Positions 36,358 to 47,780 of a DNA stretch of 64,000 bases are shown here, one piece after another. The position numbers were made by a program, and so were the translations under genes. The DNA is from Pseudomonas guangdongensis. GTDB taxonomy: Bacteria; Pseudomonadota; Gammaproteobacteria; Pseudomonadales; Pseudomonadaceae. The first letter of the stretch is position 1, and each line of letters opens with the position of its first letter. Where the stretch lies: positions 558,001-622,000 of the forward strand of contig NZ_LT629780.1 of assembly GCF_900105885.1 (NCBI RefSeq). The letters run 5' to 3'. The notes beneath the pieces are model-generated. The model was not told where the DNA came from. It saw only the letters and a list, made by a program, of their open reading frames with translations, and searched no databases.

Positions 36358-36793
36358 GCCTCTATTCCCGCGCAATGCTCCCTGCCCTTCACCCTTGCGG
36401 TGAAGCGCCAAGCATACCCCTGCCGCGCCGGCAGATACCTGAGCAAACCTTGCCGCGGCCCGCCGCCAGACAGGGCAAGCAGTCGCAAAGCACCCACACT
36501 CGCAACCTGATCGCCATTTTATTGACGAAAAAAGCCATCCAATACCGCAAATTCTTGTTTATTAGACCATGCCGCTGTAACCACAGCAATCGATAGACGG
36601 GAAAATGACACCCCGCTTTGCAAGGTTTCTCCCGCAGCGCCGCCGAACGGTCGCCCCTCCTGCGCGCCACTGGCCGACCCGCCCAGAAGATGCTGTACAC
36701 CGATACAGCCCTCATCCACCGCGCCACGGTTATAATCCCGCGCTTTGCGGCCACCCGCCGGCCGCCTTCCCCCGCAGTCGCAGGAAGAGTCAT
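36358..36793. other. Divergent intergenic region between bcsE and tex
   Basis: This 436-bp gene-free stretch contains an AT-rich core (about 36510-36605) that contrasts with the GC-rich surroundings. It must carry the bcsE promoter (minus strand) and the tex promoter (plus strand). I see no RNA gene or clear operator. FleQ or another c-di-GMP regulator would be plausible for bcsE, but I could not recognise a binding site by eye. Confidence 0.6.
36731..36736 (+). promoter_or_regulatory. Probable -10 hexamer of tex
   Basis: A perfect TATAAT at 36731-36736, 58 bp before the tex ATG. No good -35 is found at 16-18 bp upstream, so it is a partial match only. Confidence 0.4.
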
Positions 36794-39112
<2,319 letters not shown>

Positions 39113-39113
39113 A

Positions 39114-39497
39114 ATGACCGACGTTAGCGAAGTGACCACCAGCGCCTTCAGCCACCTGCTCGGCTGCGAACCGCTGCGCATCGACGGCGGCGAGGCCGAG
39201 GTGCGCCTGGCGCTCACGCCCGAGCTGCGCAACCGCGCCGGCAAGCTACACGGCGGGGCGATCTTCAGCCTGGTCGACATCGCCATGGGCCTGGCCTGCT
39301 CCAGCGCCCACGGCTTCGACCGCGCCAGCGTCACCGTCGAGTGCAAGATCAACTACATGCGCGCCATCGACGCGGGCGACGTGCACTGCCTGGCCAGGGT
39401 GATCCACTTCGGCAGCCGCACCCTGGTAGCGGAGGCCGAGGTGCGCCAGGACGAGGCGCTGGTCGCCCGCGCCCAGGGCACCTTCATGCTGGTCTAG
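39114..39497 (+). CDS. Hotdog-fold thioesterase (PaaI/YdiI-like)
   Basis: A 127-residue acyl-CoA thioesterase-like protein. The hotdog signature KLHGGAIFSLVDIAMGLAC (about 43-61) includes the HGG active-site region. The closing strand segment RTLVAEAEVRQDEALVARAQGTFML is typical of the PaaI subfamily. The substrate cannot be read from sequence. It is one base downstream of tex, so cotranscription is likely. Confidence 0.85.
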   Translation: MTDVSEVTTSAFSHLLGCEPLRIDGGEAEVRLALTPELRNRAGKLHGGAIFSLVDIAMGLACSSAHGFDRASVTVECKINYMRAIDAGDVHCLARVIHFGSRTLVAEAEVRQDEALVARAQGTFMLV

Positions 39498-39533
39498 GCT
39501 GCCGGAAGAGCGCCGGCAGCCGCAGGCTCGCTG

Positions 39534-39574
39534 CGCAGGGTGGACAACTCGCGCCAGCGATTGTCCACCCTGCG
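39534..39574. repeat. Palindromic repeat, family B, copy 1 (before gshA)
   Basis: Perfect 14-bp arms at 39534-39547 and 39561-39574 enclose the 13-base loop CTCGCGCCAGCGA. The loop is identical to that at 41264-41276 although the stems differ. It lies 36 bp after the thioesterase stop and could also terminate that transcript. Confidence 0.8.
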
Positions 39575-39665
39575 ACCACACCGGCAGCGCGACAGGCTCC
39601 CGCCCCTTGAGACTGCCGCCCGTCGCCCCCATAGTGCGCAAACTATGCGAACAGGAATCTGACTT

Positions 39666-41246
39666 TTGAGCGACCTACTTTCCCGCCGCCTGGCCCTGCT
39701 CGAGCGTGCCGACCAGCACGACCTGCTGCGCCACTGCCGGCATGGCCTGGAGAAGGAAAGCCTGCGTGTCGACCCCGTCGGCCACCTGGCGCAGACCCCG
39801 CATCCCCAGGCGCTGGGCTCGGCGCTGACCCACGCCCAGATCACCACCGACTACTCCGAGGCGCTGCTGGAGTTCATCACCCCCGCCCTGGAAGACCCGG
39901 CGCAGACCTTCGACGAGCTGGACCGCATCCACCGCTTCGCCTGCGCCCAGCTCGGCGAGGAGCGGCTGTGGACCCACTCGATGCCCTGCACGCTGCCGGG
40001 CGAGGCCGATATTCCCATCGCCGAGTACGGCACAAGCCATGTCGGGCGGATCAAGCACGTCTACCGCAAGGGCCTGGCGGTGCGCTACGGCAAGGCCATG
40101 CAGTGCATCGCCGGCATCCACTACAACTTCTCCCTGCCCGAGGCGCTGTGGCCGCTGCTGCAGCAGGCCGAGGCTGACAGCCGCCCGGCCCAGGCCTGGC
40201 AGTCGGCGCGCTACGTCGCGCTGATCCGCAACTTCCGCCGCTACAGCTGGCTGCTGATGTACCTGTTCGGCGCCTCGCCGGCGCTCAGCAGCAACTTCCT
40301 CGCCGGCCGCGCGCACGACCTGGAGGCGCTCGACGCCGATACCCTGTATCTGCCGTGGGCGACCAGCCTGCGGATGAGCGACCTGGGCTACCAGAATAAC
40401 GCCCAGGCCAACCTCAAGCCCTGCTACAACGACCTGGGCAGCTACCTGTCCAGCCTGCGCCAGGCGGTGTCGACGCCCTACCCGCCCTACCAGGCCATCG
40501 GCCTGCGCGACGCCGACGGCGAGTGGCAGCAGCTCAACACCAACGTGCTGCAGATCGAAAACGAGTTCTACTCGAGCATCCGTCCCAAGCGGGTCGCCGA
40601 ATCGGGCGAGCGGCCGATCCAGGCCCTCGGCGCGCGCGGCGTGCAGTACGTCGAGGTGCGCTGCCTGGACATCGATCCGTTCCTGCCGCTGGGCATCGAC
40701 CTGGTCGCCGCGCGTTTCCTCGACGCCTTCCTGCTGTTCTGCGCGCTGGACGACAGCCCGAACATGGACAGCGGCGAGTGCCGCGAATGCACCGCCAACT
40801 TCGCCCTGACCGTCAAGGAAGGCCGCAAGCCCGGCCTGCAGCTGAGCCGCGCCGGCCAGTCGGTGGCGCTCAAGGACTGGGGACTGGAACTGCTGGCGCG
40901 CATCGAGGCCTGCGCCGAACGCTTCGACGCCGCTCACGGCGACGACCTGTACCGACAGGCCCTGGCCAGCCAGCGCGCCAAGCTCGAAGACGCCCGCCTG
41001 ACGCCCTCGGCGCGGGTGCTGCAGAGCCTGCGCGAGGAGCAGCTGAGCTTCCACGCCTTCGCCCTGCGCCAGTCCGAGCGCCACGCCGAATGGTTCCGCA
41101 GCCGGCCGCTGGACAGCGCTGAACAGGCCGCCTTCGAGCAGGCGGCCCGCGACTCGCTCGCCGCCCAGGCCGAGCTGGAAGCCAGCCAGCAGGGCAGCTT
41201 CGAGGACTACGTCGAGCGCTACATGGCGGCCATCGAGCCGGCGTGA
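39666..41246 (+). CDS. gshA: Glutamate-cysteine ligase (type 1)
   Basis: A 526-residue cytosolic enzyme. It catalyses the first, rate-limiting step of glutathione synthesis: ATP-dependent ligation of Glu to Cys. The N-terminal [21 protein letters not shown] is the type-1 (proteobacterial) signature, with FEITP-like [12 protein letters not shown] and SYTDGLG-like segments further on ([10 protein letters not shown]). The start is a TTG at 39666, with AGGAA 9 bp upstream; no ATG in frame fits better. Length is normal. Family B palindromes flank it on both sides. Confidence 0.96.
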   Translation: MSDLLSRRLALLERADQHDLLRHCRHGLEKESLRVDPVGHLAQTPHPQALGSALTHAQITTDYSEALLEFITPALEDPAQTFDELDRIHRFACAQLGEERLWTHSMPCTLPGEADIPIAEYGTSHVGRIKHVYRKGLAVRYGKAMQCIAGIHYNFSLPEALWPLLQQAEADSRPAQAWQSARYVALIRNFRRYSWLLMYLFGASPALSSNFLAGRAHDLEALDADTLYLPWATSLRMSDLGYQNNAQANLKPCYNDLGSYLSSLRQAVSTPYPPYQAIGLRDADGEWQQLNTNVLQIENEFYSSIRPKRVAESGERPIQALGARGVQYVEVRCLDIDPFLPLGIDLVAARFLDAFLLFCALDDSPNMDSGECRECTANFALTVKEGRKPGLQLSRAGQSVALKDWGLELLARIEACAERFDAAHGDDLYRQALASQRAKLEDARLTPSARVLQSLREEQLSFHAFALRQSERHAEWFRSRPLDSAEQAAFEQAARDSLAAQAELEASQQGSFEDYVERYMAAIEPA

Positions 41247-41254
41247 ACCGCTAG

Positions 41255-41285
41255 GGCGGACCACTCGCGCCAGCGATTGTCCGCC
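41255..41285. repeat. Palindromic repeat, family B, copy 2 (after gshA)
   Basis: Arms 41255-41263 and 41277-41285 pair with one mismatch around a 13-base loop identical to copy 1. It starts 8 bp after the gshA stop. Stem bases differ from copy 1 but mostly remain paired, as expected of repetitive extragenic palindromes. Confidence 0.75.
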
Positions 41286-41350
41286 GCCAATGGTGCGGGC
41301 AGTCGGTAGAAGATCGCTGCGCAAGTCTTCTCCCCCGCCCAGCGCCACAG

Positions 41351-41386
41351 ACGACAAGGCCCATGCCAAGGCATGGGCCTTGTCGT
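41351..41386. terminator. Hairpin between convergent gshA and argA
   Basis: Perfect 17-bp arms (41351-41367 and 41370-41386) with a 2-base loop, 10 bp past the argA stop. There is no long T-run. A bidirectional terminator or mRNA end-protecting structure is likely. Confidence 0.65.
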
Positions 41387-41396
41387 ATCCGCGCCC

Positions 41397-42695
41397 TTAC
41401 AACGGCTTCTCGAACACCTTCGACTGGCGCTGGAAGTTGTACAGCGAGGCGCGTGCCGCCGGCAGGCGCTCGACGCTGCTGGCCTTGAAGCCGCGCTCCT
41501 GGAACCAGTGGGCGGTGCGCGTGGTAAGCACGAACAGGGTCTTCAGGCCCAGGGCGCGGGCGCGCTGTTCGATGCGTTCGAGCAGTTCGTCGCCGCGCCC
41601 GCCCTGGCGGTACTCCGGATGCACCGCCAGGCAGGCCAGTTCGCCCCAGTCCGAATCCGGCACCGGATACAGCGCGGCGCAGGCGATGATCAGGCCGTCG
41701 CGCTCGACGATGCTGAACTGGCCGATCTCGCGCTCCAGCACCTCGCGCGAGCGGCGCACCAGGATGCCCTGCTCCTCCAGCGGGCGGATCAGCTCCAGCA
41801 GGCCGCCGACGTCGTCGATGCCGGCCTCGCGCAACTGCTCGAACTGCTCCTGGGCCACCAGGGTGCCGGCGCCGTCGCGGGTGAACAGCTCGTTGAGCAG
41901 CGCGCCGTCCTCGACATAGCTGACGATGTGGCTGCGCCGCACGCCGCTGCGGCAGGCCTGCGCGGCGGCATCCAGCAGCTCGCCCTGGTAATCGCTGCCG
42001 AGGCGCGCCAGGTGCGCCGGCACCTGCGGCGGGCGCAGCTCGCGGACCAGCGCGCCGTGCTCGTCGAGCAGACCGCGCTCGGCGCCGAACAGGATCAGCT
42101 TTTCGGCATCCAGTTCGATGGCCGCGCGCATCGCCACGTCCTCGCAGGCCAGGTTGAAGATCTCGCCGGTCGGCGAGTAGCCCAGCGAGGACAGGAGGAC
42201 GATGCGCCGCTCGTCGAGCAGGCGCTCGATGCCCTTGCGGTCGATGCGCCGCACCTCGCCGGTGTGCTGGTAGTCGACGCCGTCGACCACGCCGATCGGC
42301 CGCGCGGTGACCAGGTTGCCGCCGGCCACGCGCAGCCGCGCGCCCTGCATCGGCGAGGCGGCCATGTCCATCGACAGGCGAGCCTCGATGCCCAGGCGCA
42401 GGCCGCCGACCGCCTCGACCACGCATTCCAGGGTCGGCCCGTCGGTGACCCGTAGGCCGTGGTGGAAACGCGGCGCCAGGCCGCGGGCGGCCAGGCGCGC
42501 CTCGATCTGCGGGCGCGAGCCATGCACCAGCACCAGGCGCACGCCGAGGCTGTGCAGCAGCACCAGGTCGTGGACGATGTTGGCGAAGTTGGGGTGCGCG
42601 ACGCCCTCGCCCGGCAGCATGACCACGAAGGTGCGGTCGCGGTGGGCATTGATGTAGGGCGAGGCGTGGCGCAGCCAGTTGACGTAGTCGTGCAT
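41397..42695 (-). CDS. argA: N-acetylglutamate synthase
   Basis: A 432-residue enzyme that acetylates glutamate with acetyl-CoA, the first step of arginine synthesis. The N-terminal amino-acid-kinase-like domain (about 1-285; VVMLPGEGVAHPNFANIVHDLVLLHSLGVRLVLVHG) carries arginine feedback control in this family. The C-terminal GNAT domain (about 295-432; CLAVHPEYRQGGRGDELLERIE) holds the acetyl-CoA site. Full length. The ribosome site before 42695 is weak. It lies downstream of argE on the same strand, with a repeat in the gap. Confidence 0.95.
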   Translation of the reverse strand: MHDYVNWLRHASPYINAHRDRTFVVMLPGEGVAHPNFANIVHDLVLLHSLGVRLVLVHGSRPQIEARLAARGLAPRFHHGLRVTDGPTLECVVEAVGGLRLGIEARLSMDMAASPMQGARLRVAGGNLVTARPIGVVDGVDYQHTGEVRRIDRKGIERLLDERRIVLLSSLGYSPTGEIFNLACEDVAMRAAIELDAEKLILFGAERGLLDEHGALVRELRPPQVPAHLARLGSDYQGELLDAAAQACRSGVRRSHIVSYVEDGALLNELFTRDGAGTLVAQEQFEQLREAGIDDVGGLLELIRPLEEQGILVRRSREVLEREIGQFSIVERDGLIIACAALYPVPDSDWGELACLAVHPEYRQGGRGDELLERIEQRARALGLKTLFVLTTRTAHWFQERGFKASSVERLPAARASLYNFQRQSKVFEKPL

Positions 42696-42805
42696 GGGGG
42701 TGGCCTATGGGGTGTTCGTCTGAAGGTGCCGGTGCGCCGGCTGGCGATCCGTGCGCCGGCTGGCATCGTCAAGGTGCCGGGGTGGCGGGCAATCTGCGCC
42801 CAGGA

Positions 42806-42864
42806 GACGCCGTGAACCCGTCCATGGGGGCTTCACGGCGTCATCCATGACGCCGAGACTCCCG
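42806..42864. repeat. Dispersed intergenic repeat, family A, copy 2
   Basis: A 59-bp segment in the 215-bp argE/argA gap, about 85% identical to 8898-8956 and in the same orientation, with a conserved GCGTCATCCATGACGCC dyad. A tandem-like GTGCGCCGGCTGGC motif occurs to its left (about 42730-42765). Confidence 0.65.
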
Positions 42865-42910
42865 GGCGCAGACCGCCCCACCCTTCGAGTTCGTGGCATG
42901 GCGCCCGCCC

Positions 42911-44068
42911 CTACGCAGTCGTCTGGGCATCGAGGCAGTAGTGGCCGATCAGCTGGCGTAGCAGCTCGACGGTCGGCGCGATGCGCGCAAGGTCGAGGTA
43001 CTCGTCCGGCTGGTGCGCGCAGGCGATGTCGCCGGGGCCGAGGACGATGGTCTCGCAGCCGAGCCGCTGCAGGTAGGGCGCCTCGGTGCCGAAAGCCACC
43101 GCCTCGGCCGCGCGCCCGGTGAGACGCTCGGCCAGGCGCACCAGCTCGCTGTCGGCGGCCTGTTCGAAGGGCGGCACGCCGGGGAAGATCGGTCCGTAGT
43201 CGATGCGCACGCCGCGCTGCTCGGCCAACGGCTGCAGTTTCGAACGGATCGCCGCGCGCAGCTGCTCGGGGTCCATGCCCGGCAGCGGGCGCAGGTCGAA
43301 CTCCAGGGCGCACTGGCCGCAGATGCGGTTGGGGTTGTCGCCGCCGTGGATGCAGCCGAGGTTGAGGGTCGGCTGCGGCACGTTGAACAGCGGGTTGTTG
43401 AACTCCTGCTGCCACTGGCCGCGCAGGGCGAGCAGCTCGCCGATCGCCGCGTGCATGGCTTCCAGGGCGCTGCGCCCGAGCGTCGGATCGGAGGAGTGGC
43501 CGCTCTGCCCGAGGATATCGATGCGCTCCATCATCACCCCCTTGTGCAGGCGGATCGGCTTGAGGCCGGTCGGCTCGCCGATCACCGCGGCGCGGCCCAG
43601 CGGACGGCCGGCTTCGGCCAGCGCGCGGGCACCGCTCATCGAGCTTTCCTCGTCGCAGGTGGCGAGGATCAGCAGCGGCTGGCGGAACGGCCGGTCGAGC
43701 AGCGGCTGCACCGCCTCGATGATCAGCGGGAAGAACCCCTTCATGTCGCACACGCCCAGGCCGTACCAGCGGTCGTCGGCCTCGCGCAGGGCCAGTGGGT
43801 CGCTCTGCCACAGGGCGGGGTCGAAGGGCACGGTGTCGCTGTGCCCGGCCAGCACCAGACCGCCGGGGCCGGAGCCGTAGCTGGCCAGCAGGTTGGCCTT
43901 GCCGGGGGCGATGTCCTGGATCTCGCAGGCGAAGCCGAGGGTGTCGAGCCAGCTGGCCAGACGCTCGATCAGCGGACGGTTGGGCAGGTCCAGCGCCGGC
44001 TGGGTGCAGCTGACCGACGGCAGGGCGATCAGTTCGGCGAACTGCTGTTTGAGACTGGGGATGGGCAT
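42911..44068 (-). CDS. argE: Acetylornithine deacetylase (M20 family)
   Basis: A 385-residue metallohydrolase of the M20/ArgE-DapE family. It would deacetylate N2-acetylornithine to ornithine. Metal-ligand motifs include LAGHSDTVPFD, CDMKGFF and TCDEESSMSGA (catalytic Glu and metal Glu), with a dimerisation domain in the middle. Most pseudomonads also have argJ, so its essential role is uncertain, but the argE-argA neighbourhood is conserved. It is separated from pit by a strong terminator. Confidence 0.9.
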   Translation of the reverse strand: MPIPSLKQQFAELIALPSVSCTQPALDLPNRPLIERLASWLDTLGFACEIQDIAPGKANLLASYGSGPGGLVLAGHSDTVPFDPALWQSDPLALREADDRWYGLGVCDMKGFFPLIIEAVQPLLDRPFRQPLLILATCDEESSMSGARALAEAGRPLGRAAVIGEPTGLKPIRLHKGVMMERIDILGQSGHSSDPTLGRSALEAMHAAIGELLALRGQWQQEFNNPLFNVPQPTLNLGCIHGGDNPNRICGQCALEFDLRPLPGMDPEQLRAAIRSKLQPLAEQRGVRIDYGPIFPGVPPFEQAADSELVRLAERLTGRAAEAVAFGTEAPYLQRLGCETIVLGPGDIACAHQPDEYLDLARIAPTVELLRQLIGHYCLDAQTTA

Positions 44069-44124
44069 GACGGCACTCCGCAGGAAGTGCCGTGCATGAT
44101 AGGCCGCGCGGGGCGAGGGGGAAA

Positions 44125-44154
44125 CCGCCGCGCCTGCCGAAACAGGCGCGGCGG
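44125..44154 (-). terminator. Terminator of the DUF47-pit operon
   Basis: Arms 44125-44136 and 44143-44154 form a perfect 12-bp GC stem with a 6-base loop. On the minus strand TTT and a pyrimidine run follow. It lies about 5 bp after the pit stop. Confidence 0.75.
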
Positions 44155-44159
44155 CCGGG

Positions 44160-45425
44160 TCAGACGAAGATCGCCTGGAGGATGGTGAAGAAGATGATCG
44201 CCAGGATCGCGCCGGCCGGCAGGGTGACCACCCAGGACATGAAGATCCGTCCGATCACGCCGAGGTTCAGCGCGCCGATGCCGCGCGCCAGGCCGATGCC
44301 CAGCACCGCGCCGACCAGGGTGTGGGTGGTGGACACCGGCAGGCCGATGGCCGAAGCGCCGACCACGGTGGAGGCGGTAGCCAGCTCGGCGGCGAAGCCG
44401 CGGCTGGGGGTCAGTTCGGTGATTTCCTTGCCGATGGTGGCGATCACCTTGTAGCCGTAGGTGGCCAGGCCGATGACGATGCCGATGGCGCCGAGCAGCA
44501 GCACCCAGCCCGGCACCGCCGACTTGGCGGCGATGTCCGCGGCGCCGCCGGATTCGATCACCCCGACGATGCCGGCCAGCGGGCCGACCGCGTTGGCCAC
44601 GTCGTTGGCGCCGTGGGCGAAGGCCATCGAGCAGGCGGTGAACACCATCAGCACGGCGAACACCTTCTCCACGCTGGCGTAGTGGAAGGTCTTGTCCGCC
44701 TCGGTATCCACCTGGATGCGACTGAGGATGGCGATACCCAGCAGCATCACCAGCACGCCGATGCCGACCGCCAGGAGGATGCCCTGGCCGCTGGAGAGGT
44801 GCAGGCCGACGTGCTTGAGGCCCTTGGTCACGGTCATCAGCGCGACCATGAAGCCGGTGAGGAACATGTACAGCGGCACGAAGCGCTTGGCGTTGCGGAA
44901 CGGCTCGTCGGTGTCGATGATCAGCTTCTGCACGCTCATGAACAGGCCGAAGGCGACCAGGCCGGAGAGGAACGGGGTGATCACCCAGCTGGCGACGATC
45001 GGGCCGATGGCGTCCCAGTGCACCGCATCCATGGATACGCCGACCGCGGCGAAGCCGATCACCGCACCGATGATCGAGTGGGTGGTGGATACCGGCCAGC
45101 CCTTGGCGGTGGCCACCATCAGCCAGGTGCCGGCCGCCAGCAGCGCCGACATCATGCCCAGCACCATCAGGTCGGGGGAGATGACCTCGGCGTCGACGAT
45201 GCCGTTCTTGATGGTCTCGGTCACTTCGCCGCCGGCCAGGTAGGCGCCGCAGAACTCGAAGACCATGGCGATCAGGATCGCCTGCTTGATGGTCAGCGCG
45301 CGCGAGCCGACCGAGGTGCCCATGGCGTTGGCCACGTCGTTGGCGCCCACACCCCAGGCCATGAAGAAGCCGAACAGGCAGGCGAGTACGAGGAGTACGA
45401 GGCCGTAATCCGTAATAAGAGACAT
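44160..45425 (-). CDS. pit: PiT-family inorganic phosphate transporter
   Basis: A 421-residue inner-membrane symporter with about 10 helices. The two inverted PiT signatures are visible: GANDVANAMGTSVGSRALT (about residues 27-46) and GANDVANAVGPLAG in the second half. STTHSIIGAVIG and STTHTLVGAVLG are the paired internal repeats. It carries phosphate with H+ or Na+. It follows the DUF47 gene by 38 bp, a conserved pair in which the DUF47 partner is thought to regulate the transporter. Confidence 0.93.
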   Translation of the reverse strand: MSLITDYGLVLLVLACLFGFFMAWGVGANDVANAMGTSVGSRALTIKQAILIAMVFEFCGAYLAGGEVTETIKNGIVDAEVISPDLMVLGMMSALLAAGTWLMVATAKGWPVSTTHSIIGAVIGFAAVGVSMDAVHWDAIGPIVASWVITPFLSGLVAFGLFMSVQKLIIDTDEPFRNAKRFVPLYMFLTGFMVALMTVTKGLKHVGLHLSSGQGILLAVGIGVLVMLLGIAILSRIQVDTEADKTFHYASVEKVFAVLMVFTACSMAFAHGANDVANAVGPLAGIVGVIESGGAADIAAKSAVPGWVLLLGAIGIVIGLATYGYKVIATIGKEITELTPSRGFAAELATASTVVGASAIGLPVSTTHTLVGAVLGIGLARGIGALNLGVIGRIFMSWVVTLPAGAILAIIFFTILQAIFV

Positions 45426-45463
45426 AGAAGGTTTCTCGTTGATCCCAGACGAAATGCCGGCAC

Positions 45464-46141
45464 TCAGCGCGCCAGCAGTTGCTCCAGACGGTTGCCGACT
45501 CGTTCGGCACGATCCGCTACGTCACCGATCCACTCGATGATCTGGTAGAGGAACATCACGTCCACTGGCGGCAGATCCTTCTCCAGCTTGAACAGGGTAC
45601 GACGTACCTCGACCTGGATGCGGTCGGTGTCGCGCTCGATGATTTCCAGCTCCTCGACCATGTTCTCCACCAGGGTGACCTCGCGGCCGCCGAAGCCGGT
45701 TTCGAGCAGTTCGTCGAGTTCGTTCATCGCCTTCAGCGCCTGGGCGCTGGCGTCCACGGTGCGCTGCACATAAGCCAGCATCAGCGGCTGCAGCGACGGC
45801 GGGATGCACATCTGGCGGCCCAGCATCAGGCCGGCGATGTCCTTGGCACGGTTGGCGACTTTGTCCTGTACACTCAGCAGCTCCAGCAGATCCGAGCGCG
45901 GCACCGGCAGGAACAGGCTTTTCGGCAGGTGAATGCGCACGCTCTTCTTGAGCTTGTCGGCTTCCTGCTCCAGTCGCGACATCTCCTGCTGAATCTGCTC
46001 CACCCGCTGCCAGTCCTCGGCGATGATGGCCTGGAAGAACGGCAGGAGATTCGCAGCACATTCGTGTGCCTTGGCAATGTGCTGCTGCATCGGCCCGATG
46101 GGCGAGCGCCCGAACAGGCTGACGAAGGGATTGATCGGCAT
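45464..46141 (-). CDS. DUF47/PhoU-like protein (TIGR00153 type)
   Basis: A 225-residue all-helical PhoU-like protein starting MPINPFVSLFGRSPIGPMQQHI, the signature of the TIGR00153 family. DUF47 genes are usually paired with pit, as here, and may control Pit activity. The ATG at 46141 matches the family start; a longer frame to 46168 was rejected. The Shine-Dalgarno is weak. Confidence 0.9.
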   Translation of the reverse strand: MPINPFVSLFGRSPIGPMQQHIAKAHECAANLLPFFQAIIAEDWQRVEQIQQEMSRLEQEADKLKKSVRIHLPKSLFLPVPRSDLLELLSVQDKVANRAKDIAGLMLGRQMCIPPSLQPLMLAYVQRTVDASAQALKAMNELDELLETGFGGREVTLVENMVEELEIIERDTDRIQVEVRRTLFKLEKDLPPVDVMFLYQIIEWIGDVADRAERVGNRLEQLLAR

Positions 46142-46170
46142 GGGGTAAAACCCTGTTGAAAGGAGCACCG

Positions 46171-46176
46171 ATTATA
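46171..46176 (-). promoter_or_regulatory. Possible -10 of the DUF47-pit operon
   Basis: A perfect TATAAT on the minus strand (plus-strand ATTATA), 30 bp before the DUF47 ATG. The -35 region is poor. No Pho-box-like direct repeat was recognised. Confidence 0.35.
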
Positions 46177-46255
46177 AATCTGCCCCCGCTGGACGCACCA
46201 GCACGCATTCATCTTCCCGTAATACTCGATTGACAAGGGTCAGGTCTCGCCAGTC

Positions 46256-47617
46256 ATGGTCAAAGAAACCGAAATCAAGCTGCGCGCCAGCCGCGCCACC
46301 CTCGCCGCCCTGCGCGAGCACCCGCTGCTGAAGAAGCGCAACAAGAGCGGCTGGCAACACTGCGAGCTGCTCAACCAGTACTACGACACCGCCGAGCGCG
46401 ACCTGGCCCGCGCCCGTGTCGCCCTGCGCCTGCGCCGCGACGGCGAGCAGTACATCCAGACCCTGAAGAGCCGCGGGCAGAGCGTCGCCGGGCTGTCCGA
46501 GCGCAACGAGTGGGACTGGTACCTGGACAAGGCCAAGCTGGACCTGAAAAAACTGACCGACGAATGCTGGCCGGCCGAACTGGCCGGGCTCGACAAGAAG
46601 ACCCTCAAGCCGCTGTTCACCACCGACTTCGCCCGCGACAAGGCCGAGATCGCCTGGGGCCGCGGCAAGGCCAAGGTGGTGATCGAGGCAGCGCTGGACA
46701 TGGGCAAGGTGATCGCCGGCCAGCAGGAGGAGGAAATCTGCGAGCTGGAGCTGGAGCTGCGCGAGGGCGAGCCCGCCGCGCTGCTGGAGCTGGCCATCGA
46801 GCTGGCCTCGACCCTGGCGCTGATGCCCTGCGACATCAGCAAGGCCGAACGCGGCTACCGCCTGTTCGACCCGAACAGCTACAGCGTCGGCCTGCCGGAG
46901 CCGGTGCTGAGCGCCGGCATGAGCCTGGACGACACCTTCGCCGCGCTGGCCTGGCAGCTGCTCGGCAACAGCCAGCGCCTGGCCGAGCAGTACCGCTTCA
47001 ACGGCCACTGGAAGCTGCTCGAACAGTGGCTGCAACAGCTCATCGACCTGCGCGCCCTGCTCGGCAGCCTCGGTCAGGCCGCGCCGCGCGCCAGCTCGCG
47101 CGAGCTGCGCGAGGCCCTCGACGCCCTGCTCGGCGACTGGCGCCCGCGCCTGCTGGCCGGGCAGCACGACGACGCCGCGCGCCAGGCCGCGCCGGCGCAG
47201 TTCGCCGCCGAGCTGACGGATACCCGCTGGGGCCTGTTCTCCCTGCGCACCTCGCGCTGGCTGCTGACCCGCGGCTGGACCGAGCAGCGCAACAGCCGCG
47301 GCGAACGCGCCGGCGCCGCGGCCATCGAGCGCTGGCTGCCGCGCCTGCTCAACGAGGAGATCGCCGCCCTGCCGCTGGAGCGCTACCAGCGCCAGCCCTA
47401 CGACCTGCCCGAGCAGTTGCCGCGCCTGGAGCGCATGCTGGTCTGGCTGCGCCTGGCCCGCGGCGTGCTGGAGATCCCCGAGGCCGACCGCCTGTACGGC
47501 GAGCTGAGCAAGCTGCTCGACCTGGCGCTGCAGAGCGCCGACGACAGCGTGCTGCAGGAGCGCGCCGAGCAGGTGCAGCGGGTGTGGATGCTCAAGGGCT
47601 GGAAGGCTCTGAAGTAA
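46256..47617 (+). CDS. CYTH-CHAD protein, probable inorganic triphosphatase
   Basis: A 453-residue protein. The N-terminal CYTH domain (1-about 200) starts with the ExExK signature (ETEIKLR) and has the triphosphate-binding basic and acidic strands (ALRLRRDGEQYIQTLKSR, EICELELELREG). A C-terminal helical CHAD domain (about 220-453) follows; CHAD binds polyphosphate in known cases. It resembles E. coli YgiF, a tripolyphosphatase. It is divergent from the phosphate-transport pair, a setting that fits phosphate metabolism. Confidence 0.9.
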   Translation: MVKETEIKLRASRATLAALREHPLLKKRNKSGWQHCELLNQYYDTAERDLARARVALRLRRDGEQYIQTLKSRGQSVAGLSERNEWDWYLDKAKLDLKKLTDECWPAELAGLDKKTLKPLFTTDFARDKAEIAWGRGKAKVVIEAALDMGKVIAGQQEEEICELELELREGEPAALLELAIELASTLALMPCDISKAERGYRLFDPNSYSVGLPEPVLSAGMSLDDTFAALAWQLLGNSQRLAEQYRFNGHWKLLEQWLQQLIDLRALLGSLGQAAPRASSRELREALDALLGDWRPRLLAGQHDDAARQAAPAQFAAELTDTRWGLFSLRTSRWLLTRGWTEQRNSRGERAGAAAIERWLPRLLNEEIAALPLERYQRQPYDLPEQLPRLERMLVWLRLARGVLEIPEADRLYGELSKLLDLALQSADDSVLQERAEQVQRVWMLKGWKALK

Positions 47618-47635
47618 GCGCGCCACCGGCCTCAC

Positions 47636-47665
47636 TGCGCCCCCACGCTCCGGCGTGGGGGCGCA
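47636..47665 (+). terminator. Hairpin downstream of the CYTH-CHAD gene
   Basis: Perfect 13-bp arms (47636-47648 and 47653-47665) with loop TCCG, 19 bp past the stop. No T-run follows, so termination is plausible but not certain. Confidence 0.55.
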
Positions 47666-47780
47666 GGCCCGGGCCCTCCGCATCCGACATGGGCGGCACG
47701 CCGAAACTTGATCCACCCCGCCGACAGACGGCGCGCTTCCCGGCATTCTGGCGCCCTGCTCCGCTCGCCGGGAACGCCCC

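Noticed and set aside
11033..36793. Direct repeats or attachment sites marking the bcs block as an integrated island
   Set aside because: No tRNA gene, integrase or matching repeat was found at the two junctions by eye; insertion is inferred only from gene order.
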